A stretch of DNA of 55,968 nt, taken from positions 9,388-65,355 of the forward strand of contig NZ_QNSE01000018.1 in NCBI RefSeq assembly GCF_003315485.1, read 5' to 3'. The notes under the pieces were generated by a model. It had not been told where the DNA came from, searched no databases, and saw only the letters and a list, made by a program, of their open reading frames with translations. Position numbers and translations under genes: made by a program. This DNA comes from Marinomonas rhizomae (GTDB taxonomy: Bacteria; Pseudomonadota; Gammaproteobacteria; Pseudomonadales; Marinomonadaceae). Positions 34,124-43,047 of this stretch are shown in pieces (position 1 is the stretch's first letter; every line of letters starts with the position of its first letter).

Positions 34124-34235
34124 AGACTGTAACGAAAAGATCGACCGAAATAGAATTGACCTTAAGATAATTTTTTTCACTAAATTGAACGTCACTACGT
34201 TGCTTTTCAATCACTAAAAAGACGGGTAGGTAAAC

Positions 34236-35996
34236 ATGGAAAATGCTCCTTTGTCGCATCTAGAACAGCGTTTAATCGCTCACTTGAAAGTCATTTACCC
34301 AAGCTTGGACAATAAGGATTTGGCGACAAAGTGTTTAGCCACATTTAATCTAGATCCGTCAACGGAGTCGCCTCGTCCTCATAAAAACTTATGGGATCAA
34401 TCAGACATTATGTTAATTACTTATGCCGACACCTTGCGCAGAAAACAAGAAGCGCCCTTAGAAACCCTACATAAGTTTGTTAAAAATAAATTGTCTGATT
34501 GCATTTCTGCCGTTCACCTACTGCCGTTTTTCCCTTACAGTTCAGATGACGGCTTTAGCGTAATGGACTATACAACAGTCAATCCATCCAGTGGTCGTTG
34601 GGCTGATGTAGTGAACCTTTCGCAAGATTTTAAAGTCATGGGCGATCTGGTCATCAACCACTGCTCAAGCAGAAGCATGTGGTTCGAAAATTACAAGGCA
34701 GGCATTGAACCTGGCGCAAGCTTCTTTTATGAAGCAGACCCAAACGCAGATTTAACCGCGGTGGTTCGCCCTAGAACATCGCCCTTATTACGAGAAGTGC
34801 AAACAAAAAACGGCGAAAAACACGTTTGGTGTACCTTTAGTCACGATCAAGTAGATTTAAATTTCGAGAACCCCGTCGTTCTATTGGAATTCCTACGCAT
34901 TATTCGTTTGTATCTTGAAAAAGGTATTCGTTGGTTTCGATTAGACGCCGTAGCATTTCTTTGGAAGATACCAGGCACGTCTTGCATCAACTTGCCTCAA
35001 ACCCATGAAATGATTCGTTTGTTACGCTTGATGATTGAACATTACGCACCAGAATCTGTGATCATCACCGAAACGAATATACCCAACCAGGAAAACCTAA
35101 CCTACTTCGGTAACGCTAACGAAGCCCATTTAATTTACAATTTTTCCTTACCGCCTTTACTCATCAACAGCTTGGTAACTGGAAACAGTAGCCATTTAAA
35201 GCAGTGGTTAATGAGCATGACTCCTGCTCAACAAGGTACCACTTATTTAAACTTTATCGCGTCCCATGATGGCATCGGATTGCGTCCAACTGAAGGTTTG
35301 CTTTCGGAATGGGAGCTGGAAACACTGATCAATACGATGAAACGCTTTGGCGGAAAAATCAGCTCCCGCACTACACCACAAGGTGAAGCCAAACCTTATG
35401 AGATCAACATCAGTTTATGGAACGCCTTATCAGGGTCAGCGTTACACGGCCCTGACAAATGGCAATTTGCTCGCTTCTTATGTGCCGCTGGTGTAATGAT
35501 GGCACTAGAAGGGGTTCCTGCGTTTTATATCCATAGCTTATTTGGTACAGAAAACGATTTGGAGCGCGTAGATAATACAGGTCAATTTCGTTCGATAAAC
35601 CGCCACATTTGGGATATGGAAGACCTAGATCATGTGTTAAATACCCCAACCCATCATCAGAAAGTCTTTCAAAGCGTCACTAAATTAACGCAAATTCGTC
35701 GTGCTCAACCGGCATTCCACCCGAATGCCACACAATATGTACTGCATATGGGAGAGAATCTCTTCGCTTTCTGGCGTCAGAGTTTAGATCGAAGACAAAG
35801 CTTATTTGCGGTATACAACATGACAGATCAACCACAACATTTTAACTTGTCGGAGCTAAACCTAATAGCCACAGACGACTGGACAGATTTAGTCTCAGAA
35901 CAAGTATACGAGGACCATTTAGGTAAGGTCACTTTAATGCCCTATCAGTTCGTTTGGCTGGCAAACAAAAGAGGGAAAATCAAAAATAGCGAATAA
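34236..35996 (+). CDS. GH13_18 glycoside phosphorylase, probably glucosylglycerate phosphorylase
   Basis: 586 aa. TIM-barrel GH13 with the sucrose phosphorylase-like layout: VHLLPFFPYSSDDGFSVMDY, the nucleophile Asp in WFRLDAVAFLWK, the acid/base Glu in VIITETNIPNQEN, and ASHDGIGLRPTEG carrying the transition-state Asp. Related GH13_18 enzymes include sucrose phosphorylase and glucosylglycerate phosphorylase. Being third in an operon with glucosylglycerate synthesis genes, the second is more likely, for recycling the solute. A strong terminator follows. Confidence 0.85.
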   Translation: MENAPLSHLEQRLIAHLKVIYPSLDNKDLATKCLATFNLDPSTESPRPHKNLWDQSDIMLITYADTLRRKQEAPLETLHKFVKNKLSDCISAVHLLPFFPYSSDDGFSVMDYTTVNPSSGRWADVVNLSQDFKVMGDLVINHCSSRSMWFENYKAGIEPGASFFYEADPNADLTAVVRPRTSPLLREVQTKNGEKHVWCTFSHDQVDLNFENPVVLLEFLRIIRLYLEKGIRWFRLDAVAFLWKIPGTSCINLPQTHEMIRLLRLMIEHYAPESVIITETNIPNQENLTYFGNANEAHLIYNFSLPPLLINSLVTGNSSHLKQWLMSMTPAQQGTTYLNFIASHDGIGLRPTEGLLSEWELETLINTMKRFGGKISSRTTPQGEAKPYEINISLWNALSGSALHGPDKWQFARFLCAAGVMMALEGVPAFYIHSLFGTENDLERVDNTGQFRSINRHIWDMEDLDHVLNTPTHHQKVFQSVTKLTQIRRAQPAFHPNATQYVLHMGENLFAFWRQSLDRRQSLFAVYNMTDQPQHFNLSELNLIATDDWTDLVSEQVYEDHLGKVTLMPYQFVWLANKRGKIKNSE

Positions 35997-36004
35997 CTGC
36001 CAAT

Positions 36005-36034
36005 AAAAACGCGACATTTCTTGTCGCGTTTTTT
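36005..36034 (+). terminator. Terminator of the glucosylglycerate operon
   Basis: AAAAACGCGACA (36005-36016) pairs with TGTCGCGTTTTT (36022-36033), followed by one further T. The same stem can serve the minus-strand gene beyond. Confidence 0.9.
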
Positions 36035-36061
36035 CTACCAACAACCTAGACAGCAAACTCT

Positions 36062-36391
36062 CTAATGACTTACTGTTTTAGAAAACACGTTAATTACCAC
36101 CACACCTGCAACAATCAACGACATACCGATGCAAGCGGCTAAATCCAATTTTTCATTGGCGAATAAATAGCCAAATAAAGAAATTAATACCACTCCTAAA
36201 CCAGACCAAATCGCGTAAGTCACACCCGTTGGCATAGAGCGCATCACTATGGTTAACAAGAAAAAAGACACGCCATATCCAACCACCAGCACAACACTTG
36301 GGCCTAATTTAGTAAAAGAATCAGACGCTTTTAAGGCCGTCGTTGCAATCACTTCAGCTAATATTGCCAGAAACAAAATAAAATACGTCAT
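36062..36391 (-). CDS. SMR-family multidrug efflux protein (EmrE/Qac type)
   Basis: 109 aa, four membrane spans. The essential Glu13 of span 1 is in LAEVIATTALK, and Trp62 in YAIWSGLG matches EmrE Trp63. These features favour the EmrE/QacE branch, which exchanges protons for quaternary ammonium or other cationic drugs as an inner-membrane dimer, over the SugE/Gdx guanidinium branch. It lies 42 bases downstream of the ABC exporter gene on the same strand and is probably co-transcribed. Confidence 0.9.
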   Translation of the reverse strand: MTYFILFLAILAEVIATTALKASDSFTKLGPSVVLVVGYGVSFFLLTIVMRSMPTGVTYAIWSGLGVVLISLFGYLFANEKLDLAACIGMSLIVAGVVVINVFSKTVSH

Positions 36392-36433
36392 AAGCCCTTC
36401 TCTAAATTGTTGACCTCAAAAGGAACAGTATTA

Positions 36434-38317
36434 TTACTTAACCCCTTCCAACTCAACCTCTTCGATATCGATGTTCTCTAGATCAACATCTTCCGCTAAG
36501 AAACCACCTGTTTGATGCGCCCAAAGAGATGCATAAATACCAGCGTGCTGAATCAATTCTTCATGGCTGCCTTGCTCAACAATATTGCCTTGATCTAATA
36601 CAATTAGACGATCCATTGCCGCAATAGTTGACAATCGGTGAGCAATCGCGATAACGGTTTTGCCTTGCATCAGTTTGTACAAACTTTCTTGAATCGCCGC
36701 TTCGACTTCAGAATCCAATGCCGATGTTGCTTCGTCTAAAATCAACAAAGGCGCATCTTTCAACAAGACTCGCGCAATAGCGATACGCTGACGTTGTCCA
36801 CCTGAAAGCTTAATGCCACGCTCGCCGACCATGGCATCGTAACCTGAATTGCCAAATGGATCGGTTAGATCTTGAATGAAATCATGAGCCTCAGCTTGTT
36901 TCGCAGCGGCAATCATTTCCGCCTCTGTTGCATCAGGGCGACCATAAAGCAAATTTTCACGAACCGTTCTATGCAGCAAAGACGTATCCTGAGTCACCAT
37001 GCCGATTTGTCCACGTAGTGAATCTTGTTGGACTTGGCTAATATCTTGACCATCAATGCGAATCTGACCTGATTCAATATCATGGAAACGCATCAATAAA
37101 TTAACAATCGTTGACTTACCGGCACCAGAACGCCCCACTAGACCGACTTTTTCACCGGCTTTTATCGACAGCACAAGGTTTTCAATCACCTTACTGTCTT
37201 GCTTGCCATAATGGAAATTGACCGCATCGTATTCAATAAGGCCATGAGGTACTGAAAGTACAGGCGCGTTTGGCTTGTCTTCTATCTCTATAGGGCGCGA
37301 CAACGTTTTCATGCCATCGTTCACCATACCGATGTTTTCGAATAAGGCGCTGACTTCCCACATAATCCATTGCGACATACCGTTTAGTCTAAGAGCCAAA
37401 CTTACCGCTATCGCTATCGCGCCAACACTAATGATGCTGCCTGTCCATAACCAGATAGACAACGCCGCCACAGAAAATGCCAACACATAGTTACAAGTCT
37501 GAACGCCTACGCTAAGCATAGTCACCAAGCGCATTTGCTTATAAACCGTTTGCAAGAAACCGTCCATGCCGTCTTTTGCATAGTCCGCTTCCCTCTGATG
37601 ATGAGAAAAAAGCTTAACCGTTGAAATATTACTGTAACTGTCAACAACGCGCCCCGTCATGGTAGAACGTGCGTCGGCTTGCTCTGCAGAGATTTTTTTC
37701 AACTTAGGGACAAAGTACATTTGCAATAATACATAGCAAACCAACCAAGCTAACATTGGAATCATCAGGCGATAATCTGCTTTGGCGATCAGTACAACCA
37801 TAGAGATAAAGTAAACACCGATGTACACCAAAACATCGAGTAATTTCATTACGGTTTCACGAACGGCAAGAGAAGTTTGCATAACCTTAGTTGAAATACG
37901 TCCTGCAAATTCATCCTGAAAAAACGACATGCTTTGACGTAAGATATAATGATGAGATAACCAACGAATACGCATTGGGTAATTACCCAAAAGCGTTTGG
38001 TGGATAATCGCCGAATGAACAAAAGTCACTAATGGCATAAGTACAAGAATCATCAAAGACATTAATAATAAATGTGTACCTTCTTCGGCAAAAAAGGTAT
38101 CTGGATTCTTATTGATCAACCAATCAACCAATTGCCCCATGAAACTAAATAACGTCACCTCTAAAATAGCAATGGCGGCAGTCAAAAGAGACATTAGAAA
38201 CAATGGCAGCTCTACTCCTCTTGAGTAGTAACGGCAAAACGCAAACAGTGTTTTTGGTGCTTGCACAGCCTCTATATCAGGATAAGCTGGTACCCATTTT
38301 TCAAAAAAACGTAACAT
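36434..38317 (-). CDS. ABC exporter, fused membrane and ATPase domains
   Basis: 627 aa. Six membrane spans fill about 35-330. The ATPase has Walker A GRSGAGKST near 395, the Q-loop GMVTQDTSLLHRTV, signature LSGGQRQRIAIAR, Walker B LLILDEATSALD and the switch His in IAHRLSTI. It is an MsbA/multidrug-like homodimeric exporter. The acidic C-terminal tail (DVDLENIDIEEVELEG) is unusual. Substrate unknown; the adjacent SMR gene hints at a drug or cation efflux role. The gene-free 38318-38620 upstream holds divergent promoters only. Confidence 0.9.
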   Translation of the reverse strand: MLRFFEKWVPAYPDIEAVQAPKTLFAFCRYYSRGVELPLFLMSLLTAAIAILEVTLFSFMGQLVDWLINKNPDTFFAEEGTHLLLMSLMILVLMPLVTFVHSAIIHQTLLGNYPMRIRWLSHHYILRQSMSFFQDEFAGRISTKVMQTSLAVRETVMKLLDVLVYIGVYFISMVVLIAKADYRLMIPMLAWLVCYVLLQMYFVPKLKKISAEQADARSTMTGRVVDSYSNISTVKLFSHHQREADYAKDGMDGFLQTVYKQMRLVTMLSVGVQTCNYVLAFSVAALSIWLWTGSIISVGAIAIAVSLALRLNGMSQWIMWEVSALFENIGMVNDGMKTLSRPIEIEDKPNAPVLSVPHGLIEYDAVNFHYGKQDSKVIENLVLSIKAGEKVGLVGRSGAGKSTIVNLLMRFHDIESGQIRIDGQDISQVQQDSLRGQIGMVTQDTSLLHRTVRENLLYGRPDATEAEMIAAAKQAEAHDFIQDLTDPFGNSGYDAMVGERGIKLSGGQRQRIAIARVLLKDAPLLILDEATSALDSEVEAAIQESLYKLMQGKTVIAIAHRLSTIAAMDRLIVLDQGNIVEQGSHEELIQHAGIYASLWAHQTGGFLAEDVDLENIDIEEVELEGVK

Positions 38318-38546
38318 AGTATTCCTTATTAATCTTTTACTCTGGCACCATCAGAAAACAAAACGAAATATACATGGGCGTTTGACGGGGCAATAAAATA
38401 GCTTCAATACCGCCATTGGAAATGTAAGCGAAATTGAACCACGTTCCATAAATGAAAACCAGAAAAGATAGCCCTTCCAAATTGCAGTCTATTGGGTTTT
38501 ACTTAGTGCTTGCACAATCCAACTAAACGACAGAGTTAAAACCTAT

Positions 38547-38552
38547 TATAAT
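38547..38552 (+). promoter_or_regulatory. -10-like TATAAT upstream of the Bcr/CflA gene
   Basis: A perfect TATAAT 68 bases before the start codon of the MFS gene. No good -35 lies at normal spacing, so an activator may be needed. Nothing else was seen in 38318-38620. Confidence 0.35.
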
Positions 38553-38620
38553 TTAGCTAACGTTCAATCTATGATTTTTTCTGCTAAATAAAACCGACTA
38601 ACCTATCATTAAGTTACTAT

Positions 38621-39814
38621 ATGAAACTCACACTTCCCATTGTTTTGGTTCTCGGCCTATTGTCTGGACTCACACCTTTAGCAATTGATGCTTACTTACC
38701 CAGTATTCCAACTATTTCTAAAAGTCTAAATACCGATATTGGCTTAATTCAGATGACATTGAGCATTTATTTGCTGGTCTTCGCCTTTTTACAGATTCTT
38801 TTTGGCCCTATTTCTGATGCAATTGGCAGGCGTAAGGTTATTGTCGGTGGCTTGATTGTTTTTGCCATTGGTAGCTTTATTTGCGCATTAACTCAAAGCT
38901 ACGAGATGTTACTCGTTGGTCGCGCAATTCAAGCGTTTGGCGGTGCGGCTGTTGCGGTCTGTGTGCCTGCTTTGGTAAAGGATAGCATGTCGATTAATCA
39001 ATTTGCCAAAGCCATGTCGATGATCATGCTGGTGATGGCATTAGCCCCTTTGGCTGCACCTATTATCGGTGGCGCTATCCTCATTATTTTAAATTGGCAC
39101 TATATTTTCGTCCTGTTAGGCATTTTAGCAATTCTCGCCATTGTGCTATTTTTGCGCACCATACCTGAAACTCTTCCTATAGAAAAACGCGCCCCCTTCT
39201 CATTTGGCAACGCGATTCGAAACTATATGATCTTGCTTAAAAATCGCTCGGTCATGGGGTACATCGCGGCCTCTGCTTTTTATTTTGCCGGCATGATGAG
39301 CTTTATCACTGGCTGCTCCTTTGTATACATTGAAATTTATGGTGTTGACCCTGCTAACTTTGGTTTCTTAGTTGGCCTAAATGTCATTTCTATGATGCTA
39401 GCTTCAACCATTAATGGTCGTTATGTTGAAAAATTAGGTACAGAAGTTCTCTCTAAATACGCTATTTATATTCCGTTAACCGCCTCAATTTTAATGATTA
39501 TTCTGAGTTTTTTTAATCACCCACCATTATGGTTGATTATGGCTTCCAGCATACTATTCATGGGCCCAATGGGGATTCTGGGAAGTGGCTTTATGGCCGG
39601 AGCTTTAAAACACGCCGGTAGTCATAATGGCAGTGTAACTGCATTAGCAGGAACATCACGATTTGCCTTTGGCGCCTTGGGAGGGGCAGTAATTAGTCTT
39701 CTCCATAACGGTACTTTTGTGCCCATGCTTGGCACCATAGCCGCTTGTGGCATAATTGCTTTTATTTGCTTCAAAGTTACGGTTCGATATGCCGAACCCT
39801 CTACTAAATATTAA
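38621..39814 (+). CDS. Bcr/CflA-family multidrug MFS exporter
   Basis: 397 aa, twelve membrane spans. The family start LTPLAIDAYLPSIPTI is present, and motif A of the MFS is in GPISDAIGRRKVIVGG. Bcr/CflA pumps expel bicyclomycin, chloramphenicol or related compounds by proton antiport. It is divergent from the ABC exporter gene and followed after 54 bases by a HopJ-like gene. No regulator is adjacent. Confidence 0.9.
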   Translation: MKLTLPIVLVLGLLSGLTPLAIDAYLPSIPTISKSLNTDIGLIQMTLSIYLLVFAFLQILFGPISDAIGRRKVIVGGLIVFAIGSFICALTQSYEMLLVGRAIQAFGGAAVAVCVPALVKDSMSINQFAKAMSMIMLVMALAPLAAPIIGGAILIILNWHYIFVLLGILAILAIVLFLRTIPETLPIEKRAPFSFGNAIRNYMILLKNRSVMGYIAASAFYFAGMMSFITGCSFVYIEIYGVDPANFGFLVGLNVISMMLASTINGRYVEKLGTEVLSKYAIYIPLTASILMIILSFFNHPPLWLIMASSILFMGPMGILGSGFMAGALKHAGSHNGSVTALAGTSRFAFGALGGAVISLLHNGTFVPMLGTIAACGIIAFICFKVTVRYAEPSTKY

Positions 39815-39868
39815 TGTTACCAATTCATCATTTTCGAAAATAAACCTTATATATTAAACGGGGCCCCA

Positions 39869-40219
39869 ATGTTAAGCACTCAAACACTCATAGAGAAAAT
39901 CAAAAACACACCAGAACAAGTACAATTTAAAGAAGTGATTGATGTCATTGAACGTGAATACGAGTTCACTCCTACTGCGTTTTCTAATGGCAAACAAATC
40001 AATGGTATAAATGAAAACAATGGCTCTTGTAAGATATTTTCTTTCGGATCTATTCACCAGCTAACCGAAACAGAAACACTCAATTTATTTGGCGATTTTT
40101 ACCGTGTCGATGTGTTAGAAAACCCTGAAGCTAACGACCATCAAAACATTCGCCAATTTATCGAAAATGGTTGGGGTGGCATCCAGTTTACAGCGACAGC
40201 TCTCGTTCAAAAAAATTAA
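39869..40219 (+). CDS. HopJ-family protein
   Basis: 116 aa. FKEVIDVIEREYEFTPTAFSNG and the NNGSCKIFSFG region match HopJ proteins, first named as Pseudomonas type III effector candidates. The family is widespread in marine bacteria with no type III system, so a secretion role here is doubtful. No signal peptide. It follows the MFS gene by 54 bases and starts behind GGGGCCCC. Confidence 0.8.
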   Translation: MLSTQTLIEKIKNTPEQVQFKEVIDVIEREYEFTPTAFSNGKQINGINENNGSCKIFSFGSIHQLTETETLNLFGDFYRVDVLENPEANDHQNIRQFIENGWGGIQFTATALVQKN

Positions 40220-40353
40220 TTAACAAACGCCGCTTCCATATCATTATGAGTTGCGGCGCCTCCCCTCCATAGAAACTGCCTAATATTCGTCTTAGTTGTT
40301 GAACTCTCCTCTTAGAAAATGCGATAGTGCTAATCATTGAATATGAGGTGATT

Positions 40354-41175
40354 ATGGAATTAGTGGCATTTGATCTAGACGGTACCCTATTGAATAAACA
40401 TCAGCGTTTGTCTGATTACACACTCGACACTCTTGAGCGCTTAAGAGCTGCTGGTGTTTTCTACACAGTTGCTACTGGCCGTACCCACTTTGCTGCTATG
40501 CCTTGCATTGAAGGTCATGAGTTTCCTAACTGGCAGATCTTCAAAAATGGGGTTGAATGGTGGGACCCTCAACAAAACCTTTACCGCCATCGCAACCTGC
40601 TGTCCCAAAGCCATATATCTGAGCTCCTTGCCTCTTTTGAAGAAAACCAAGTTACACCTTTTATATTTTGCCTAGAAGACGATGGCTCACACAGAGTGTA
40701 CCATTCGCCACTAACGGGGCATTTGAGTGACCACATAGCCAATGAATTGGGCAATCATAAAAATATGAGCCTTCACCCTATCGCTGAGCTATCCCACAGT
40801 GCAAAAATTACTAATATTAGTGCCATGGGACGACCAGAGTTTATTGAAAAAATTGTCTTAGACAGTCAACAACACAACCACCTAACCGCCTATTCCGGTG
40901 GTGGAATTTATAATCCAGATGCATTCTGGTTAGACATTCATCACAGCAATGTATGTAAAGGTTCGGCATTAATGGAACTAAAAGCTGAAATTGGTGCCGA
41001 AAGGCTAGTAGTATTTGGAGATGGAGACAATGATCTGTCGATGTTCTCCGCCTCAGATGAAGCCTTTGCAACGGATAACGCATTGCTTCATGTGAAAGAT
41101 GCCGCCACTGACGTCATTGGTCATCATGATGAAGATGGCGTAGCAAGGTATCTAAGAAAAAGGTATAACTTATGA
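40354..41175 (+). CDS. Cof-type HAD-IIB hydrolase
   Basis: 273 aa from ATG 40354 with GAGGTG 7 bases upstream; a GTG at 40327 has no support. Motif I FDLDGTLL at 5-12 (nucleophile Asp6), a Cof-type C2 cap, Lys in the VCKGSAL segment, and motif IV VFGDGDNDLSMF. It most likely dephosphorylates a sugar phosphate or cofactor phosphate. It is not next to metabolic genes that tell which. Confidence 0.87.
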   Translation: MELVAFDLDGTLLNKHQRLSDYTLDTLERLRAAGVFYTVATGRTHFAAMPCIEGHEFPNWQIFKNGVEWWDPQQNLYRHRNLLSQSHISELLASFEENQVTPFIFCLEDDGSHRVYHSPLTGHLSDHIANELGNHKNMSLHPIAELSHSAKITNISAMGRPEFIEKIVLDSQQHNHLTAYSGGGIYNPDAFWLDIHHSNVCKGSALMELKAEIGAERLVVFGDGDNDLSMFSASDEAFATDNALLHVKDAATDVIGHHDEDGVARYLRKRYNL

Positions 41176-41300
41176 TCTTAAAGGTTGGGGTTGATTTACA
41201 AAAATTCTCCTCCATTAACTTAAAGACAACATATTAAGCCTTTACCCAACGATCATTTTGAACCATGATTGTTAAAAGAATAATTAGTTTGGAGAAATGC

Positions 41301-41463
41301 CATGTTTGAATTTTTGTTATTCGTCGCTGCCTGTGCAGCAATTGCTTTCTTGGTAGCCAATATCCAGAAAAACACGGCTCAACAAAAAACGAAGCTACAA
41401 CCAATTAAAATTGAGCGCGAAGAAGTTCGTCGTCCAGTACCTCGTCATAGACGACCATACTAA
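41301..41463 (+). CDS. 54-aa single-span membrane protein, unknown
   Basis: A small gene with GGAG 7 bases before ATG 41301. Residues about 2-21 form one membrane helix (MFEFLLFVAACAAIAFLVAN) and the rest is basic, ending RRPVPRHRRPY. The basic tail predicts that the C-terminus is cytosolic. A terminator hairpin follows after 22 bases, which supports it as a real transcription unit. The family is unknown to me. Confidence 0.6.
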
Positions 41464-41485
41464 CCCCCCTTTCTCCATTCTATCT

Positions 41486-41520
41486 AAATGCCAGATTGAA
41501 ACCTTTTCAACCTGGCATTT
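41486..41520. terminator. Bidirectional terminator between the small gene and the TyrR-like gene
   Basis: AAATGCCAG (41486-41494) pairs with CTGGCATTT (41512-41520). The inner TTGAA/TTCAA extends the stem. It overlaps the TyrR stop codon by two bases. Confidence 0.75.
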
Positions 41521-43015
41521 ATGCATTTATCCCATACTCTTTTAGCTTATTTGCTATTGCACTGTGACTCATATTTACCGCTTTCGCCAATTTTCTTGTA
41601 CTAGGAAAGCGCGGATACAGTCGTTTCAAAAGTGCCGCTTCCCATTGTTTTACTGTCACTTCCAACGAATCATCAATTAATGTCATGTCAGCCATGTTAC
41701 CGTTCTCTGGTAACAGAACATCGTCAGCTTGCCACTCTTTTCCTTTTGTTGTCAGCAAGGTTTGAAGGCAAGTGTTTTGCAGCTCTTTCAAATTACCTGG
41801 CCAAGAATATAAAGCCAGTTTGGTTAGAATTCCTTTTGAAATAGTAGGAACAGACAGACGATAACGCTCAGCTTGAGCCGATACAATTTGAAATATTAGT
41901 CCTTCTATGTCTTCTTTACGCTCCCTAAGCGATGGCATAGTCAGCACTAAAGTCGCCAAGGAAAAATACAAATCTTTGTTTAATACATCGCCTTTACCAA
42001 GCTGTATTTGACTTAAAGAAGACAGACTAACCAAGCGAACATTACTATCAAGACTGGTGCTTTCGCCTGGCTGGCGAGACAACCAATCAGCTAAGGCGAT
42101 TTGAGCCTGCTCATCAAGACACTCAATATCTTCAATGACAAACCAGCCAGATAGTTTTTCTAATGCGATGATATCGTCTTTCACTATTTCTCTGGCATGA
42201 CGAAATATAAGCTGCGCCTCTAGCTCTCCCTGCCGTTCTTGCCAATATTGAAATAAAGCGTTGACCAAATCTCGCTTACCCGTCCCCACTTCGCCTTGAA
42301 TCAATACAGGCATGGGGACTTCTGCAAATGCTTTGGCTTGCAACAAGGTACGCTTCATTGCTTCACTTTTCATCACCGCTGACTGAAAGTATGTTTCTAA
42401 AGAGTTTTCCGCATCTGGCGCTTGTTTTAAACTCGCAGCTTGTCGATCCAAACGTGTTTTAGATTTCAAATAAATCACGGTGCCAGCTGGGTTTTCAACG
42501 CCTTCGTCATCACTGACAAAAATTGGCTTCATTTCCAGTAATAACGTTTTATTACGAATGCGAATGCGCTTAGTCATGCCATCACAAGGGTTCGCCCACA
42601 TATCTTTGGAGACATTAATACCTTTGATAAAATGCTGAACCGGTTTATGCAATAAGTTCAGCACCGGCACGTTTAGATCTTCCGCCGCAAGCTCTGTCAC
42701 CATGGTAATGCAGCCTTTCAGATCGACAGAAATCACACCATCAGGAAGAGCTTCTAACAAAGTATAAAGCGCATTGTGCTCTCTTTCAGATGGCGTGAAC
42801 ATCACGGTTTTGACATCTTCCACGCTGTCTAAGCGACGAATATCCGCTAATAATTGTTGCAACTTTGAGAAGGGGATATCAGAAAAACCACAATAAATAC
42901 AACGGCGTTTGGAATCGACTTCCACTAAGCGCATATCGATTCCATGAGGAATAAATAAGTCGAGAGCTTCTCGCACCATACCTATTCTGTCTTCACATTG
43001 TATTTCTAATCTCAT
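41519..43015 (-). CDS. TyrR-like regulator with degenerate ATPase motifs
   Basis: 498 aa, with TyrR domain order: ACT (about 1-70, MRLEIQCEDRIGMVREALDLF), PAS (about 75-190), sigma54-type AAA+ (about 205-430) and a C-terminal HTH (STRKLAKAVNMSHSAIANKLKEYGI). Walker A keeps GTGK (GEVGTGKRDL), but the Walker B region reads WFVIEDIECL instead of the usual LFLDEI, and the DLYYRL motif reads DLYFSL, losing its Arg. The GAFTGA loop is absent, as in TyrR. ATP use may be weak. The targets are probably aromatic amino-acid genes elsewhere; none is adjacent. Confidence 0.85.
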   Translation of the reverse strand: MRLEIQCEDRIGMVREALDLFIPHGIDMRLVEVDSKRRCIYCGFSDIPFSKLQQLLADIRRLDSVEDVKTVMFTPSEREHNALYTLLEALPDGVISVDLKGCITMVTELAAEDLNVPVLNLLHKPVQHFIKGINVSKDMWANPCDGMTKRIRIRNKTLLLEMKPIFVSDDEGVENPAGTVIYLKSKTRLDRQAASLKQAPDAENSLETYFQSAVMKSEAMKRTLLQAKAFAEVPMPVLIQGEVGTGKRDLVNALFQYWQERQGELEAQLIFRHAREIVKDDIIALEKLSGWFVIEDIECLDEQAQIALADWLSRQPGESTSLDSNVRLVSLSSLSQIQLGKGDVLNKDLYFSLATLVLTMPSLRERKEDIEGLIFQIVSAQAERYRLSVPTISKGILTKLALYSWPGNLKELQNTCLQTLLTTKGKEWQADDVLLPENGNMADMTLIDDSLEVTVKQWEAALLKRLYPRFPSTRKLAKAVNMSHSAIANKLKEYGINA

Positions 43016-43047
43016 TACTTCTCTCTTTAGATTTTCTCTGACTCTTT

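Noticed and set aside
39869..40219. Type III effector role for the HopJ-like protein
   Set aside because: No secretion genes are in the window and the family is common in bacteria that lack such systems.
40228..40258. CGCCGC/GCGGCG hairpin after the HopJ-like gene
   Set aside because: The arms are short, the loop is long and no T-run follows, so I do not call it a terminator.
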